From positions 1 through 12,606 of the forward strand of contig CAOKJJ010000152.1 of the NCBI GenBank assembly GCA_948468465.1: a stretch of DNA of 12,606 nucleotides, given 5' to 3'. The position numbers were made by a program, and so were the translations under genes. Each line of letters starts with the position of its first letter. Positions within the stretch are counted from its first letter, which is position 1. Shown here piece by piece: positions 1-7,209 of this stretch. The DNA is from an uncultured Eubacterium sp. (GTDB lineage: Bacteria > Bacillota_A > Clostridia > Lachnospirales > Lachnospiraceae). A model generated the notes under the pieces. That model ran no database searches. It saw only the letters and a list, made by a program, of their open reading frames with translations, and was not told the origin of the DNA.

Positions 1-11
1 TAGGGATTCTT

Positions 12-114
12 AACATTCTGGAGTAGGAGCCGAAATCCAGGCCCCGCCCCTCATCTGGCGTCCGGATAGCCACCCCCTCCCCAAAAAAAACACACCAAAA
101 TGTTAAAAGTGTTT
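12..114 (+). repeat. Left copy of ~100-bp inverted repeat framing the window
   Basis: This stretch matches the reverse complement of 12511-12606. The first 21 bases (12-32) are identical to the complement of 12606-12586. Further shared blocks are ccaggcc (37-43), ggcgtccg (57-64), atagcca (66-72), and an A-run followed by a caccaaaatgtt-like stretch that continues to about 114. Differences are substitutions plus a short insertion of C-rich sequence around 73-82. It contains no gene and lies just beyond the terminator that ends the minus-strand gene run. Whether it is a transposon end or a dispersed intergenic repeat cannot be told from one window. Confidence 0.85.
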
Positions 115-126
115 CTTTTCTGATTC

Positions 127-169
127 ATATAAAAAGCAGGAGAATTATTTTTACTCCTGCTTTTTATAT
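127..169 (-). terminator. Strong hairpin terminator, probably bidirectional
   Basis: A perfect 16-bp inverted repeat has arms at 127-142 and 154-169 around an 11-base AT-rich loop. The core gcaggag/ctcctgc is flanked by A-runs on one side and T-runs on the other, so on either strand the 3' arm of the hairpin ends in U residues. It begins one base after the stop codon of the small XRE gene at 171-455. It is the obvious end point for the minus-strand transcript, and it may also stop any transcript arriving from the left. Confidence 0.85.
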
Positions 170-170
170 A

Positions 171-455
171 TCATTCTTTTTGTATATCTGACTGGAAATC
201 CTCTTTAGAAGTAAACGCGAGCAGATATTCCGGGGTAGTGTTTAAAAGTTCGGCAAAAATTGCCACCTCGTAATCAGCGACAAAACGGATGCCAAGTTCG
301 ATTTTTGTGATAACATTTTGTGTCAGAGTATCATACCCTGCCAGGGCAGCCATGATTTCCAATTTTTTGGCGGATAAATGTTTTTCTTTTCTCAGTTCCC
401 TTATCCTGATTCCACATACATTTTTGCGGTCTTGATTGTACCAGAAAGATTTCAT
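171..455 (-). CDS. XRE-family helix-turn-helix regulator (94 aa)
   Basis: A small DNA-binding protein. Residues about 15-79 fit a Cro/C1-type helix-turn-helix domain. It opens with GIRIRELRKEK, has a recognition-helix region around QNVITKIELG (46-55), and closes with the usual LLNTTPEYLL end of the fold. The short charged tail has no extra effector domain. The ATG is supported by a GGAG seven bases upstream. It is the last gene before the terminator, 36 bases after another XRE gene, so the two are probably co-transcribed and could regulate the operon they belong to. The loop between the second and third helices (LAGYDTLTQN) is longer than in classic Cro. Target operator and partner are unknown. 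The family call is confident; the role is inferred. Confidence 0.85.
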   Translation of the reverse strand: MKSFWYNQDRKNVCGIRIRELRKEKHLSAKKLEIMAALAGYDTLTQNVITKIELGIRFVADYEVAIFAELLNTTPEYLLAFTSKEDFQSDIQKE

Positions 456-491
456 TACTGTACTCCATCACATATAATTCTTTTAAGAATT

Positions 492-689
492 CTATTTCTT
501 GTATTCCATAATATCTGATATATCACAGTCAAGTATCTGACAGAATTTGTCAATCGTGTTTGTGCTGACGCTTTCATTTCTTTTCAGTCTTGTAATCTGT
601 GACGGACTTACATTGTATTCATTAATCAGCTTATATTGTGATATATTCCGCTGCTTCATTACGTTCCACAAGTTATTGAATGTTATCAT
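492..689 (-). CDS. Minimal Cro/C1-type HTH protein (65 aa)
   Basis: The whole protein is essentially one helix-turn-helix domain (residues about 5-62). It starts LWNVMKQRNISQYKL, continues with the turn and recognition helix VSPSQITRLKR (27-37), and ends with the signature IDKFCQILDCDISDIMEY, where the CxILxCxxxDI pattern is typical of the small Cro/C1 group common in Firmicutes. The start has a good AAAGGAG eight bases upstream. It sits 41 bases after the Uma2-type nuclease gene and 36 bases before a second XRE gene. It is most likely a transcriptional repressor. What it represses is not visible, but regulating its own operon is the simplest idea. Confidence 0.88.
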   Translation of the reverse strand: MITFNNLWNVMKQRNISQYKLINEYNVSPSQITRLKRNESVSTNTIDKFCQILDCDISDIMEYKK

Positions 690-730
690 AAAAAATGCTC
701 CTTTATAAATTTAACCTGCTTCTTTCCCAA

Positions 731-1282
731 TTATTCTAAACTTATCTCTGAAAAATCAATCTCGAAATCTTCATAAATTCCAGCTTTTACTTTATCGGAA
801 AAAGAATACTGCTCAAAAGTATCATGTTCAAAATTGTAAGTCATGATCAGTTGTTTTTCCGGATCAACAATCCAATATTCCCTAACTCCCGCAGTACGGT
901 ATAGGAACAGCTTCTTATTATAATCCATCTGTCGGCTTGACGGCGATACAATTTCTATGATCCAATCCGGCGCGCCTTTGCACCCTTCATCCGTAAGTTT
1001 GTTTTTGTCACAGATTACACTGATATCCGGTTCTAAATATGTTTTATTATCAGCATTCAAGAAAACGGCAAATGGTGCCGGGAAAACTTCACAGTCCCCA
1101 CTATTGCGCCTGATGTAATCTTCAGCTTGATAAGAGATTTTCATTACGATTCGCTGATGTATTCTGCTGGGCGTTGCCATCATATACAGTTCACCGTCAA
1201 TTAATTCCGCCCTTTTTCCGTCTGGCAATGCATAGATATCTTCGATTGTATAATCTTCTAATTCTCTTGCTAATGCATCCAT
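731..1282 (-). CDS. Uma2-family PD-(D/E)XK endonuclease-like protein (183 aa)
   Basis: A Uma2 (DUF820) protein of the restriction-endonuclease-like fold. Visible family features, numbered from the chosen start, are the AELIDGELY strand (25-33, acidic residues E26 and E31), EPDISVI with D86, WIIEIVSPSS with E110, a lysine pair at 123-124, and EYWIVD (135-140). D86, E110 and K123/K124 form a plausible metal-dependent nuclease centre, so the protein is probably active. The frame stays open upstream to an ATG at 1381. That start would overlap the phosphatase gene by about 70 bases and add a non-family N-terminus. The ATG at 1282 has AGGTGGTGG just upstream and begins exactly where the homology begins. 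The gene lies 25 bases after the HAD phosphatase gene and is probably in the same transcript. Cellular substrates of Uma2 proteins are generally unknown. Confidence 0.9.
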   Translation of the reverse strand: MDALARELEDYTIEDIYALPDGKRAELIDGELYMMATPSRIHQRIVMKISYQAEDYIRRNSGDCEVFPAPFAVFLNADNKTYLEPDISVICDKNKLTDEGCKGAPDWIIEIVSPSSRQMDYNKKLFLYRTAGVREYWIVDPEKQLIMTYNFEHDTFEQYSFSDKVKAGIYEDFEIDFSEISLE

Positions 1283-1307
1283 TAGACCACCACCTATTCG
1301 TTTATTT

Positions 1308-2081
1308 TTATAATGATGCCATGCGCTCCAGTACAAATTCCAGCAGTTCTTCTGAAAACAACCGCTTGCCTGGCATTTCATACACGCTTCGACCTGCGAG
1401 CATATCTGACCATCCGCATCCGGCCGGAGCAGCCGCGATATCGGCCTGCTTTAGCATCGGCAGGTCAAATATGCTGTCTCCGGCCGCGGCTGTGTGCCCG
1501 GCTCCCGCATATTGCGTAAATCGCGCCACAGCCGTTCCTTTATTCAGCTTCTTTGGAACGACATACAATTTTTCACCATTTGTAAATACTTCTGTCCCGC
1601 ATGGATGCAGCGCCTGCCTGATACGCATGGCCGCATCCTGTGCGGACCTGCATTTTGTAAACAAAAACAATTTTTGAATATCCCGTACTTCTAATATCCT
1701 GCTTTTTTCCTGTTCCAGATAAGAAGCGGCTGCCGCCAGTTCTTCCCTGCTGTCTGCAATCAGCCGCAAAGACTGTTCATACCATGCCTGGTCGCTGTTC
1801 CCGTCTTTTAACAGCACCCCGCCATTGCAGACAAGCGCAGACGGCAGCTTTCCGATTCCAAGGTCTATGCGGCTGTATTGTTCGATCGTTCTTGTTGTCA
1901 CCGGAACAATGCCCATGTGCTTTTTCAGTTCAAGCAGCAGACGGTATGTCTTTTCTGTTATAAACGAAATCTGCCGTCCTTCATACAGCTCCACGTTTCG
2001 TTTAAGGCTGTTATCCTTCCAAAACTCATGTTTATAAGAATAAATGAGCGTATTGTCCAGATCCGTATAAAAAATATTCAT
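1308..2081 (-). CDS. HAD-superfamily phosphatase of a Ter-type stress module (257 aa)
   Basis: A soluble HAD hydrolase with a C2-type (Cof/sucrose-phosphatase-like) cap. Motif I is DLDNTL (nucleophile D7, acid D9). Motif II is VPVTTRT near residue 62. NGG at 86-88 is typical of the IIB group. Lysines at 178/181 can serve motif III, and motif IV is AAGDSIFDLPML with D202 and D206. All catalytic positions are present. The start is 18 bases after the telA stop, with an AAAGG about 11 bases upstream. HAD phosphatases of this kind are known members of Ter-associated gene clusters, where they are proposed to dephosphorylate a small, perhaps nucleoside-like, metabolite. The substrate here cannot be read from sequence. 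C-terminal residues AAAPAGCGWSDML follow the usual layout of the family. Confidence 0.88.
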   Translation of the reverse strand: MNIFYTDLDNTLIYSYKHEFWKDNSLKRNVELYEGRQISFITEKTYRLLLELKKHMGIVPVTTRTIEQYSRIDLGIGKLPSALVCNGGVLLKDGNSDQAWYEQSLRLIADSREELAAAASYLEQEKSRILEVRDIQKLFLFTKCRSAQDAAMRIRQALHPCGTEVFTNGEKLYVVPKKLNKGTAVARFTQYAGAGHTAAAGDSIFDLPMLKQADIAAAPAGCGWSDMLAGRSVYEMPGKRLFSEELLEFVLERMASL

Positions 2082-2099
2082 CTATAAAAATGCCTTTCT

Positions 2100-3248
2100 C
2101 TATTTTTTATCCGGCATATGGTACATTTGATTAAATTCACGTTTAATATTTTCAAGGCGTGCCTGATCTTCTATGCGCTGCTTTCTGGCCTGATCCTGAA
2201 TCTGCCTTGTTTCCTCTATGCCGGACACGATCGTTTTCCATGTCGTCTCCAGCGTTTCGATTTTAATAGAACTGCCGGAGGCCAGCTGTGCGGTATATTT
2301 CGACTGTTCTACGGTATTTCTTGCGTTTTTAATTAAAAGCTCATTTGTTTTTTGGTCAAGCGCTGACATTGCTTCTGCCTGCACTTTTTGTCTTTTTAAC
2401 ATAATTGCCTGTGCAAGCGCCTGTTTAAACACCGGGAGTGTAATGATAAATGCAGAATTGATTTTTCTGACAAGATTCATATTGCTGAATTCCATTGTCT
2501 TGATCATCGGAATCGACTGCATGGCTACGCTTTCAGCCGTACGCAGATCCTGTGTCCTTTGCTCTAACATCATCAATGCCTGATTTAAGCTTGTCAGTTC
2601 AAACTGAATGGATGTATCTCCGGTAGCCGCCATGTCTGCTTCCCTTTGCGCGATATACTGCTGCAGCTCTGCGCAGCCCTGTTCTCCGGCCAGAATATAG
2701 CGCACGAGTTCATGATAATAATTGACATTTGCTTCAAACATCTGGTTCAGGTTCCGGTTGGACTGCTTAATCTGCGACTCATACTGCTTTAGCTGCACAT
2801 ATATTTTGTCTACCTCGTCCCCCATGGTATGGTATTTATCGAGAATTTTTTCCAGCTGCTTTCTCATATTTGAGAACAGTTTTTTAAAACGTCCAGGATT
2901 TTCCTGGATTTCCTCAATGTCGAACTGATCCATAATTTTTGCCAGCGTATTCAGCATCTGGCTGGAATCGTCGATCTGTGACATATTCATGCTGTTTAAT
3001 ACGACATCCGAAGCTTTGGAAATCTCTTCCGCGACCTCTGCTCCAAACGAAACGATCGTTTCCAGGTTGTTGACTTCTATCGTGCTTGTCAGTGCGTCCA
3101 CTTCTTCTGAACCGACCAGTACCTCATTCATCTGTTTCCTGTCAGCCACGATATCATACTGCTCTACGACTTCAATCTCATTTTTGGCATCTGCGGACAG
3201 CGATGCCGGCATGGCAGAAGCGGTTGTTTTTGTAAAATCCAATCCCAT
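2100..3248 (-). CDS. telA: TelA-like toxic anion resistance protein (382 aa)
   Basis: The protein matches the TelA/KlaA family in length and architecture: soluble, almost entirely alpha-helical, with no signal peptide or membrane segment. After a polar N-terminus (1-35) comes a first helical part with the EVDALTSTIEVNN region. Next is a long coiled-coil-prone middle (about 120-260, rich in Q, K and E) containing YHTMGDEVDKIYVQL and VNYYHELVRYILAGE. The family-typical second half has SAFIITLPVFKQALAQAI and NELLIKNA. B. subtilis YceH is a relative encoded beside YceG, the same pairing as here. TelA proteins are linked to tellurite, antibiotic and envelope stress, but their biochemistry is unresolved. 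An AGAGG about nine bases upstream supports the ATG. The gene is preceded by a 214-base AT-rich iterated spacer, which may give it its own expression control. Confidence 0.92.
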   Translation of the reverse strand: MGLDFTKTTASAMPASLSADAKNEIEVVEQYDIVADRKQMNEVLVGSEEVDALTSTIEVNNLETIVSFGAEVAEEISKASDVVLNSMNMSQIDDSSQMLNTLAKIMDQFDIEEIQENPGRFKKLFSNMRKQLEKILDKYHTMGDEVDKIYVQLKQYESQIKQSNRNLNQMFEANVNYYHELVRYILAGEQGCAELQQYIAQREADMAATGDTSIQFELTSLNQALMMLEQRTQDLRTAESVAMQSIPMIKTMEFSNMNLVRKINSAFIITLPVFKQALAQAIMLKRQKVQAEAMSALDQKTNELLIKNARNTVEQSKYTAQLASGSSIKIETLETTWKTIVSGIEETRQIQDQARKQRIEDQARLENIKREFNQMYHMPDKK

Positions 3249-3292
3249 TTTTATTTTCCTCTTTATTTTCTTATTATTTTTCTTTGTATTTT

Positions 3293-3427
3293 TAATAATA
3301 TCTTTTTTAACAATATCTTTTTTAACAGTATCTTTTTTTAATAGTATCCTTTTTTAATAGTATCTTTTTTATAGTATTGATTAATATCTTTTTTATTAAT
3401 ATCGTTTTAATAGTATCTTTTATTAAT
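3293..3427 (-). repeat. AT-rich tandem iterons (~16-17 bp) upstream of telA
   Basis: The 214-base gap between the YceG gene and telA contains no gene. It holds a run of tandem units that, read in the gene direction, follow aaaaaagatactatta. About five units are nearly perfect (telA-proximal, about 3293-3375), and the telA-distal side has about three degenerate ones. Unit length alternates between 16 and 17 because the A-run varies from six to seven. The central GATA(C/T)T(A/G)TTA is conserved. The tract has almost no G or C. It could be a bent-DNA or regulator-binding array, an unstructured mRNA leader, or simply a slippage product. Confidence 0.85.
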
Positions 3428-3462
3428 TTCGCTTTAATTATATTACCTTATAACTTTATGCT

Positions 3463-5760
3463 TTATTTCCCTCTTTTAAACAGCTTATCCCGCCACGGAA
3501 TCTTTGGCCTGAACATCGGGCTGTCCAGGTTCGGCACGCGCAGGTCATAGACATACTCGCCGATCTGGTGTTCTTCCATAAGCTTTCGGTTAAAATGCTT
3601 CTCCACATTCTGATAACCTGTCGGTACAAAAAAGACTACGTCAAATCCAATCCGATTTAGAAAGGCTGTCAGAATAGCATCCTCCAAAGAGATCATCTGT
3701 TCCGTCGTATGAATATAAATGAGCTTTGGATTCTTTTTCGTGAAGTCAAACTTTTGAATCAGCCGCAGAATCTCCTTCGGCAGATGCAGCACGGTCGCTA
3801 TGATCGTATACTCTGTCCCGTTTTCGAATGTTCCCCGAATCACTTTTTGCTGGATTAGCAGATCTAATTTATCCAAAATATAGTCTTGTATTTCTTCTCT
3901 TAAAAAGCTGTACGGATAACTGGCATGTGCTTTGATCTTTGATTTTAAAAGCCTGCCGTTTTTAAAAAACTCTGCCGCATAAGCGCGCATCGGATTCGCG
4001 GCTGCATGGTCGATAAACGGCGCGGATTTAATGACAAAGGTATCTTCTGTCACAAGTTCTTTGATAAACCGCCAGTACTGCTGCACCAGGCCATCTTTTA
4101 CTCCGGACACTTTCGCGAAAATAACCGGGATGTGCACCTCGTCTTCTATCGTGCTAAAGCTCGGCCGGTACTTGACCTCCTCGTTCCATAAAATTCCAAT
4201 CTCTTCATACATCGTCTGCAAAATAACTGTATGTGCCTTTTCATACTGTTTTTCCCGATACATACCGCTGTCCTGGTACATCAGCGTATCCAGCTCCCGT
4301 TCCGCATGATAGGCAGCCGTTCCAATCACCACATCCGTCTGCTCCTGCGGGAATGCCTGAAGCTCCAGCGACTGCGGATGATGTATTTCGTATAAGAGCG
4401 GGTCTTTCAGACAGCAGGTATGCTCTTGGTTCGGACATAAAATCAATACATCCACGGGAAGTCTGGCAAGCAGCTTTAAAAACATTGCCTGGTTTGCGTC
4501 CCTGCATCCGCCCATATAAATAAAACAGCTCACCTCCGGCTCATGATAGCCTGCAAACAGACCGGCCTGATATCTTTTCAGCCAGCACAGCACGTAGACC
4601 GCCTGATTCGTCAGCCTGTTCAGATTCAGCTGCGCCTGGCCGATCGCATCTGCTTCCATCAGCACTACGTCCACAAACGCCCTGACCATCATGCGCTGCA
4701 GCTGAGGATTGGCCGTATAGCTGATATTCGAAGACAAATCCATAATCAGCTGATCGAGTTTTGTATAGTGGCTGCGGCGAATAGCTGCAATTTCCTCCAT
4801 CGCGGGGGTACCAAGACCCTCATTTACAATCACGACCTGCCTTTTGCTGTTTTTTAACTCCAGATAAAATTCATACAATTCGTTCGTATACGTAAGCTTA
4901 TCTTCCACGCCGCTTATTCTGATAAAACAATTATAATAAAACCTCGGATCTTCTCCCCGGTCTGTGATCTTTCGTTTGATATCCGAAAGCCCGCCGCCCT
5001 GCGTCCATGCATTTGTACAATTCGTCTGCTGCAGCTGCTGTCCATACAGACGCTCTTTACTGGCCGCCGCCTGTATCTCTTCCTGTATGTTCTTTAGTGA
5101 AAAATTCTGTGGAAATGCCTGCATCCCCGGCAGTTTCAGCTCGTTCGAATGCCGGGACAGCCCATCCAGCTTTAAATATCCCGCGTCCCCGGCATACTGT
5201 AACAGCACCACGTCGCAACCCGCATTGGACAAAATTGATAAAATCATCAGCTCATACTGGCTGACCGTCCCTTCATATAAAATCTTGGGGATGCTATTTT
5301 CTCCAAGCTGGTTAACAATGCGTTCAAACCGGTAATAAAGCCAGCACATGCATTTAATATACGCATTTTTCAGCATATGCTCGGTCTTTCCTTCCTTTTG
5401 CAGCAAAAACAAAGCATCGTACAGGCTAAGCGCCACATTTTCCCGCTGATGGTCATTCATCCGCGGCAGCCATTTTTTCAATGCGGCCCCGATAAATCCC
5501 GTACTGAGCTGAAACGCCGGCCCCATGACCTCATGATAATAAGCCAGGTTCTTTTCATCCGGGTTACGCAGTTTTCCTTCAATAATAACGCCGCATTTTC
5601 TCGCCGCTTCATAATAACCGCGGATAAATTGCGCGATCTCATTTGTATATCCATTGATTCTGTAAAAATAGACGCCTGCCCTTTCCCGTTCATTCAGATT
5701 TTTGAAAAAGTCGTCCAGGTTTTGTATTTTCATATGTCCAAACACAATTGCCACCTTCAT
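3463..5760 (-). CDS. yceG: YceG-family protein with three repeated modules (765 aa)
   Basis: A large soluble protein resembling the Bacillus YceG family (YceG_bac) of Ter-type operons, whose activity is unknown. It contains three copies of one module, at about 30-220, 275-475 and 543-740. Each opens with a related strand (YFYRINGY, CFIRISGV, IFAKVSGV). Each closes with strand-helix-strand units ending AGCDVVLLQ, LPVDVLILC and IGFDVVFFV. Copies 1 and 2 also share KNAYIKCMCWLYYRF and TNQAVYVLCWLKRYQ. B. subtilis YceG is clearly shorter (about 540 aa), so the third copy is notable. The start is uncertain. The ATG at 5760 has only a weak GGA upstream, while a GTG at 5745 has AAGGTGG at good spacing. 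The gene begins 31 bases after the protease stop, and a small gctga/tcagc hairpin sits at that junction. Confidence 0.85.
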   Translation of the reverse strand: MKVAIVFGHMKIQNLDDFFKNLNERERAGVYFYRINGYTNEIAQFIRGYYEAARKCGVIIEGKLRNPDEKNLAYYHEVMGPAFQLSTGFIGAALKKWLPRMNDHQRENVALSLYDALFLLQKEGKTEHMLKNAYIKCMCWLYYRFERIVNQLGENSIPKILYEGTVSQYELMILSILSNAGCDVVLLQYAGDAGYLKLDGLSRHSNELKLPGMQAFPQNFSLKNIQEEIQAAASKERLYGQQLQQTNCTNAWTQGGGLSDIKRKITDRGEDPRFYYNCFIRISGVEDKLTYTNELYEFYLELKNSKRQVVIVNEGLGTPAMEEIAAIRRSHYTKLDQLIMDLSSNISYTANPQLQRMMVRAFVDVVLMEADAIGQAQLNLNRLTNQAVYVLCWLKRYQAGLFAGYHEPEVSCFIYMGGCRDANQAMFLKLLARLPVDVLILCPNQEHTCCLKDPLLYEIHHPQSLELQAFPQEQTDVVIGTAAYHAERELDTLMYQDSGMYREKQYEKAHTVILQTMYEEIGILWNEEVKYRPSFSTIEDEVHIPVIFAKVSGVKDGLVQQYWRFIKELVTEDTFVIKSAPFIDHAAANPMRAYAAEFFKNGRLLKSKIKAHASYPYSFLREEIQDYILDKLDLLIQQKVIRGTFENGTEYTIIATVLHLPKEILRLIQKFDFTKKNPKLIYIHTTEQMISLEDAILTAFLNRIGFDVVFFVPTGYQNVEKHFNRKLMEEHQIGEYVYDLRVPNLDSPMFRPKIPWRDKLFKRGK

Positions 5761-5791
5761 TCATCCAATGATTATAATGCCTGCTGACCGT

Positions 5792-7117
5792 TCAGCGAAA
5801 TCCTTTGATAAACAAAAGAATGCTTTCATATCCAACCGCCAGATTGATATTCTGTCCCCGGTCAAATCCCGCTGTAGCGATCCCTATGACCTCTCCGTAC
5901 ATATTTAAAACCGCTCCTCCGGAGCTGCCATGAGAGATCGGCGCCGTAAACTGTATCATGTCTACGCCGTCAATCGTGCGGAAACCAGAGATAATGCCAT
6001 CCGAAATTGAATTAAAAAGTCCAAGCGGGCTTCCAATCGCCGCTACTGCCTGGCCGCGTACTAATTTTTCAGGCCCTTCATAAATCGGAATCGGCTGCAG
6101 TCGCTTTGGAATGCGCAGCAGCGCCAAATCCAGTGTCGTATGATATTTGATCAGCTCATCCGTCTGATATACAGTTTCATCATTTTCAACTCGTATCGAA
6201 TACGAGTATCCGCCTCTTACTACATGGTCATTGGTCAGTATGTAGCCATCCTTTCCGATCATGATGCCGGAACCTGTAGCCGTCACCTCCCCCTCCTGAT
6301 TATGTACAAGAATCAGTACAATCGAAGAAGCAAGCGCCGCGAGCTGTTCATAGCTTTTTTCCTGCCGACGCATCTTAGGCGTCTGCCCGCTGTTTTTTTG
6401 TACAGCTGTTTTTTTTCGATTGCGCTCCGGGATCTTCACGATAATTTTATCCTTTTTTTCCTCTGTCCCTGGTCTGACATATGCCGGAACGTCTGCTGCG
6501 GCATATGCTCCTATGCATACTTCCTTCGACAGATTTTTCAGTTCTTTTTTCGCCAGGTCGCCTCTGCTTTGCAGCAGCAATACCTCGCAGCCAATGTGCG
6601 ACAATATATAATAAAACAAATATTCCTGCTCTTTTGTCACATTGTCAGCCGCGATTTTTATACATCCGCCGCTGTCCCAATAGAAACCGGCGCATACAAA
6701 ATCAAACCAGTACAAAAGCTTCACGACAAAATTTTTCCGCATCGACTCTGTTGCCGCCGCTTTTCCATGCAGATATTTTTCCGCTGCTTCTTCGCATGCC
6801 GCTCCAAGCCGAAGGGCCAGCGCATCTTTGCTTACTTTTGTAGCCATTCCTTTGCGCGGCGCTGCTTTCCACCTGTCATAACACTGCGTATAATACAAAA
6901 TATCTTCCGAATCAGACAAAGGCGGCAGTTTGCTGATTCTTTTATAAAACAGCCTTCCCTGCCCCATCTGTGCAGACAGTGTATCGTCCATGAAAAACAG
7001 CTCCTGATCAAAGTCCGCGTTACGTCCAAGCATCCGCACAAAACAAGCATCCCTGTTATTTTCATCTTTTCCGCTTCTTCCAGGAGCCGCAAAACTTTTC
7101 ATCGAAATTATTTCCAT
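5792..7117 (-). CDS. Trypsin-like (S1C/DegP-type) serine protease fused to a YceG-like domain (441 aa)
   Basis: The C-terminal half (about 255-441) is a chymotrypsin-fold protease of the HtrA/DegP type. The full triad is present: H298 in TNDHVV, D330 in TTLDLALLRI, S399 in SHGSSGGAV. No PDZ domain follows. The N-terminal part (about 50-215) resembles the YceG module of the next gene. RKNFVVKLLYWFDF (127-140) and the segment ending IGCEVLLLQ (175-183) align with the repeats there. A basic, low-complexity linker (217-255) joins the halves. There is no signal peptide or membrane segment, so the enzyme should be cytoplasmic, unlike typical HtrA. AGGAGG five bases before the ATG fixes the start (M6 is a less likely alternative). 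It is the first gene of the Ter-type module and probably acts with or on the YceG protein. Confidence 0.9.
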   Translation of the reverse strand: MEIISMKSFAAPGRSGKDENNRDACFVRMLGRNADFDQELFFMDDTLSAQMGQGRLFYKRISKLPPLSDSEDILYYTQCYDRWKAAPRKGMATKVSKDALALRLGAACEEAAEKYLHGKAAATESMRKNFVVKLLYWFDFVCAGFYWDSGGCIKIAADNVTKEQEYLFYYILSHIGCEVLLLQSRGDLAKKELKNLSKEVCIGAYAAADVPAYVRPGTEEKKDKIIVKIPERNRKKTAVQKNSGQTPKMRRQEKSYEQLAALASSIVLILVHNQEGEVTATGSGIMIGKDGYILTNDHVVRGGYSYSIRVENDETVYQTDELIKYHTTLDLALLRIPKRLQPIPIYEGPEKLVRGQAVAAIGSPLGLFNSISDGIISGFRTIDGVDMIQFTAPISHGSSGGAVLNMYGEVIGIATAGFDRGQNINLAVGYESILLFIKGFR

Positions 7118-7183
7118 CCTGACCTCCTGTATTTACCGATAACTGCGTAACTTGCCAATGTTATTTCTTTACGGTTCCTTATC

Positions 7184-7192
7184 ATTTTATCA
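7184..7192 (-). promoter_or_regulatory. Candidate extended -10 promoter for the Ter-type module
   Basis: On the minus strand this reads TGATAAAAT: a TGN extension followed by TAAAAT (five of six consensus bases). It lies about 67 bases before the protease ATG, giving a leader of about 60 bases. No convincing -35 box is seen at the right distance, so the call depends on the extended -10. No terminator hairpin is visible in the 92-base gap after the permease gene, so readthrough from the transporter operon is also possible. Confidence 0.35.
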
Positions 7193-7209
7193 CATGCACT
7201 GTCATTAAT

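Noticed and set aside
1283..1381. N-terminal extension of the Uma2-type gene to the ATG at 1381
   Set aside because: It would overlap the end of the phosphatase gene, has no family similarity (KCQASGCFQKNC...), and a good AGGTGG lies just before the ATG at 1282.
3293..3427. CRISPR array as an explanation for the iterons before telA
   Set aside because: Units are directly adjacent with no spacers, only 16-17 bases long and nearly pure A/T. No cas gene is present.
6140..7150. Long open frame of 336 codons on the plus strand
   Set aside because: It runs antisense to the protease gene, which has an intact catalytic triad and a strong ribosome binding site. The plus-strand translation shows no recognisable domain and has biased Phe/Arg/Cys composition typical of a shadow frame.
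7125..7155. TTGGCA-17-TAAATA promoter before the protease gene
   Set aside because: Spacing is right, but the start of transcription would fall within the AGGAGG ribosome binding site and the -10 match is poor.
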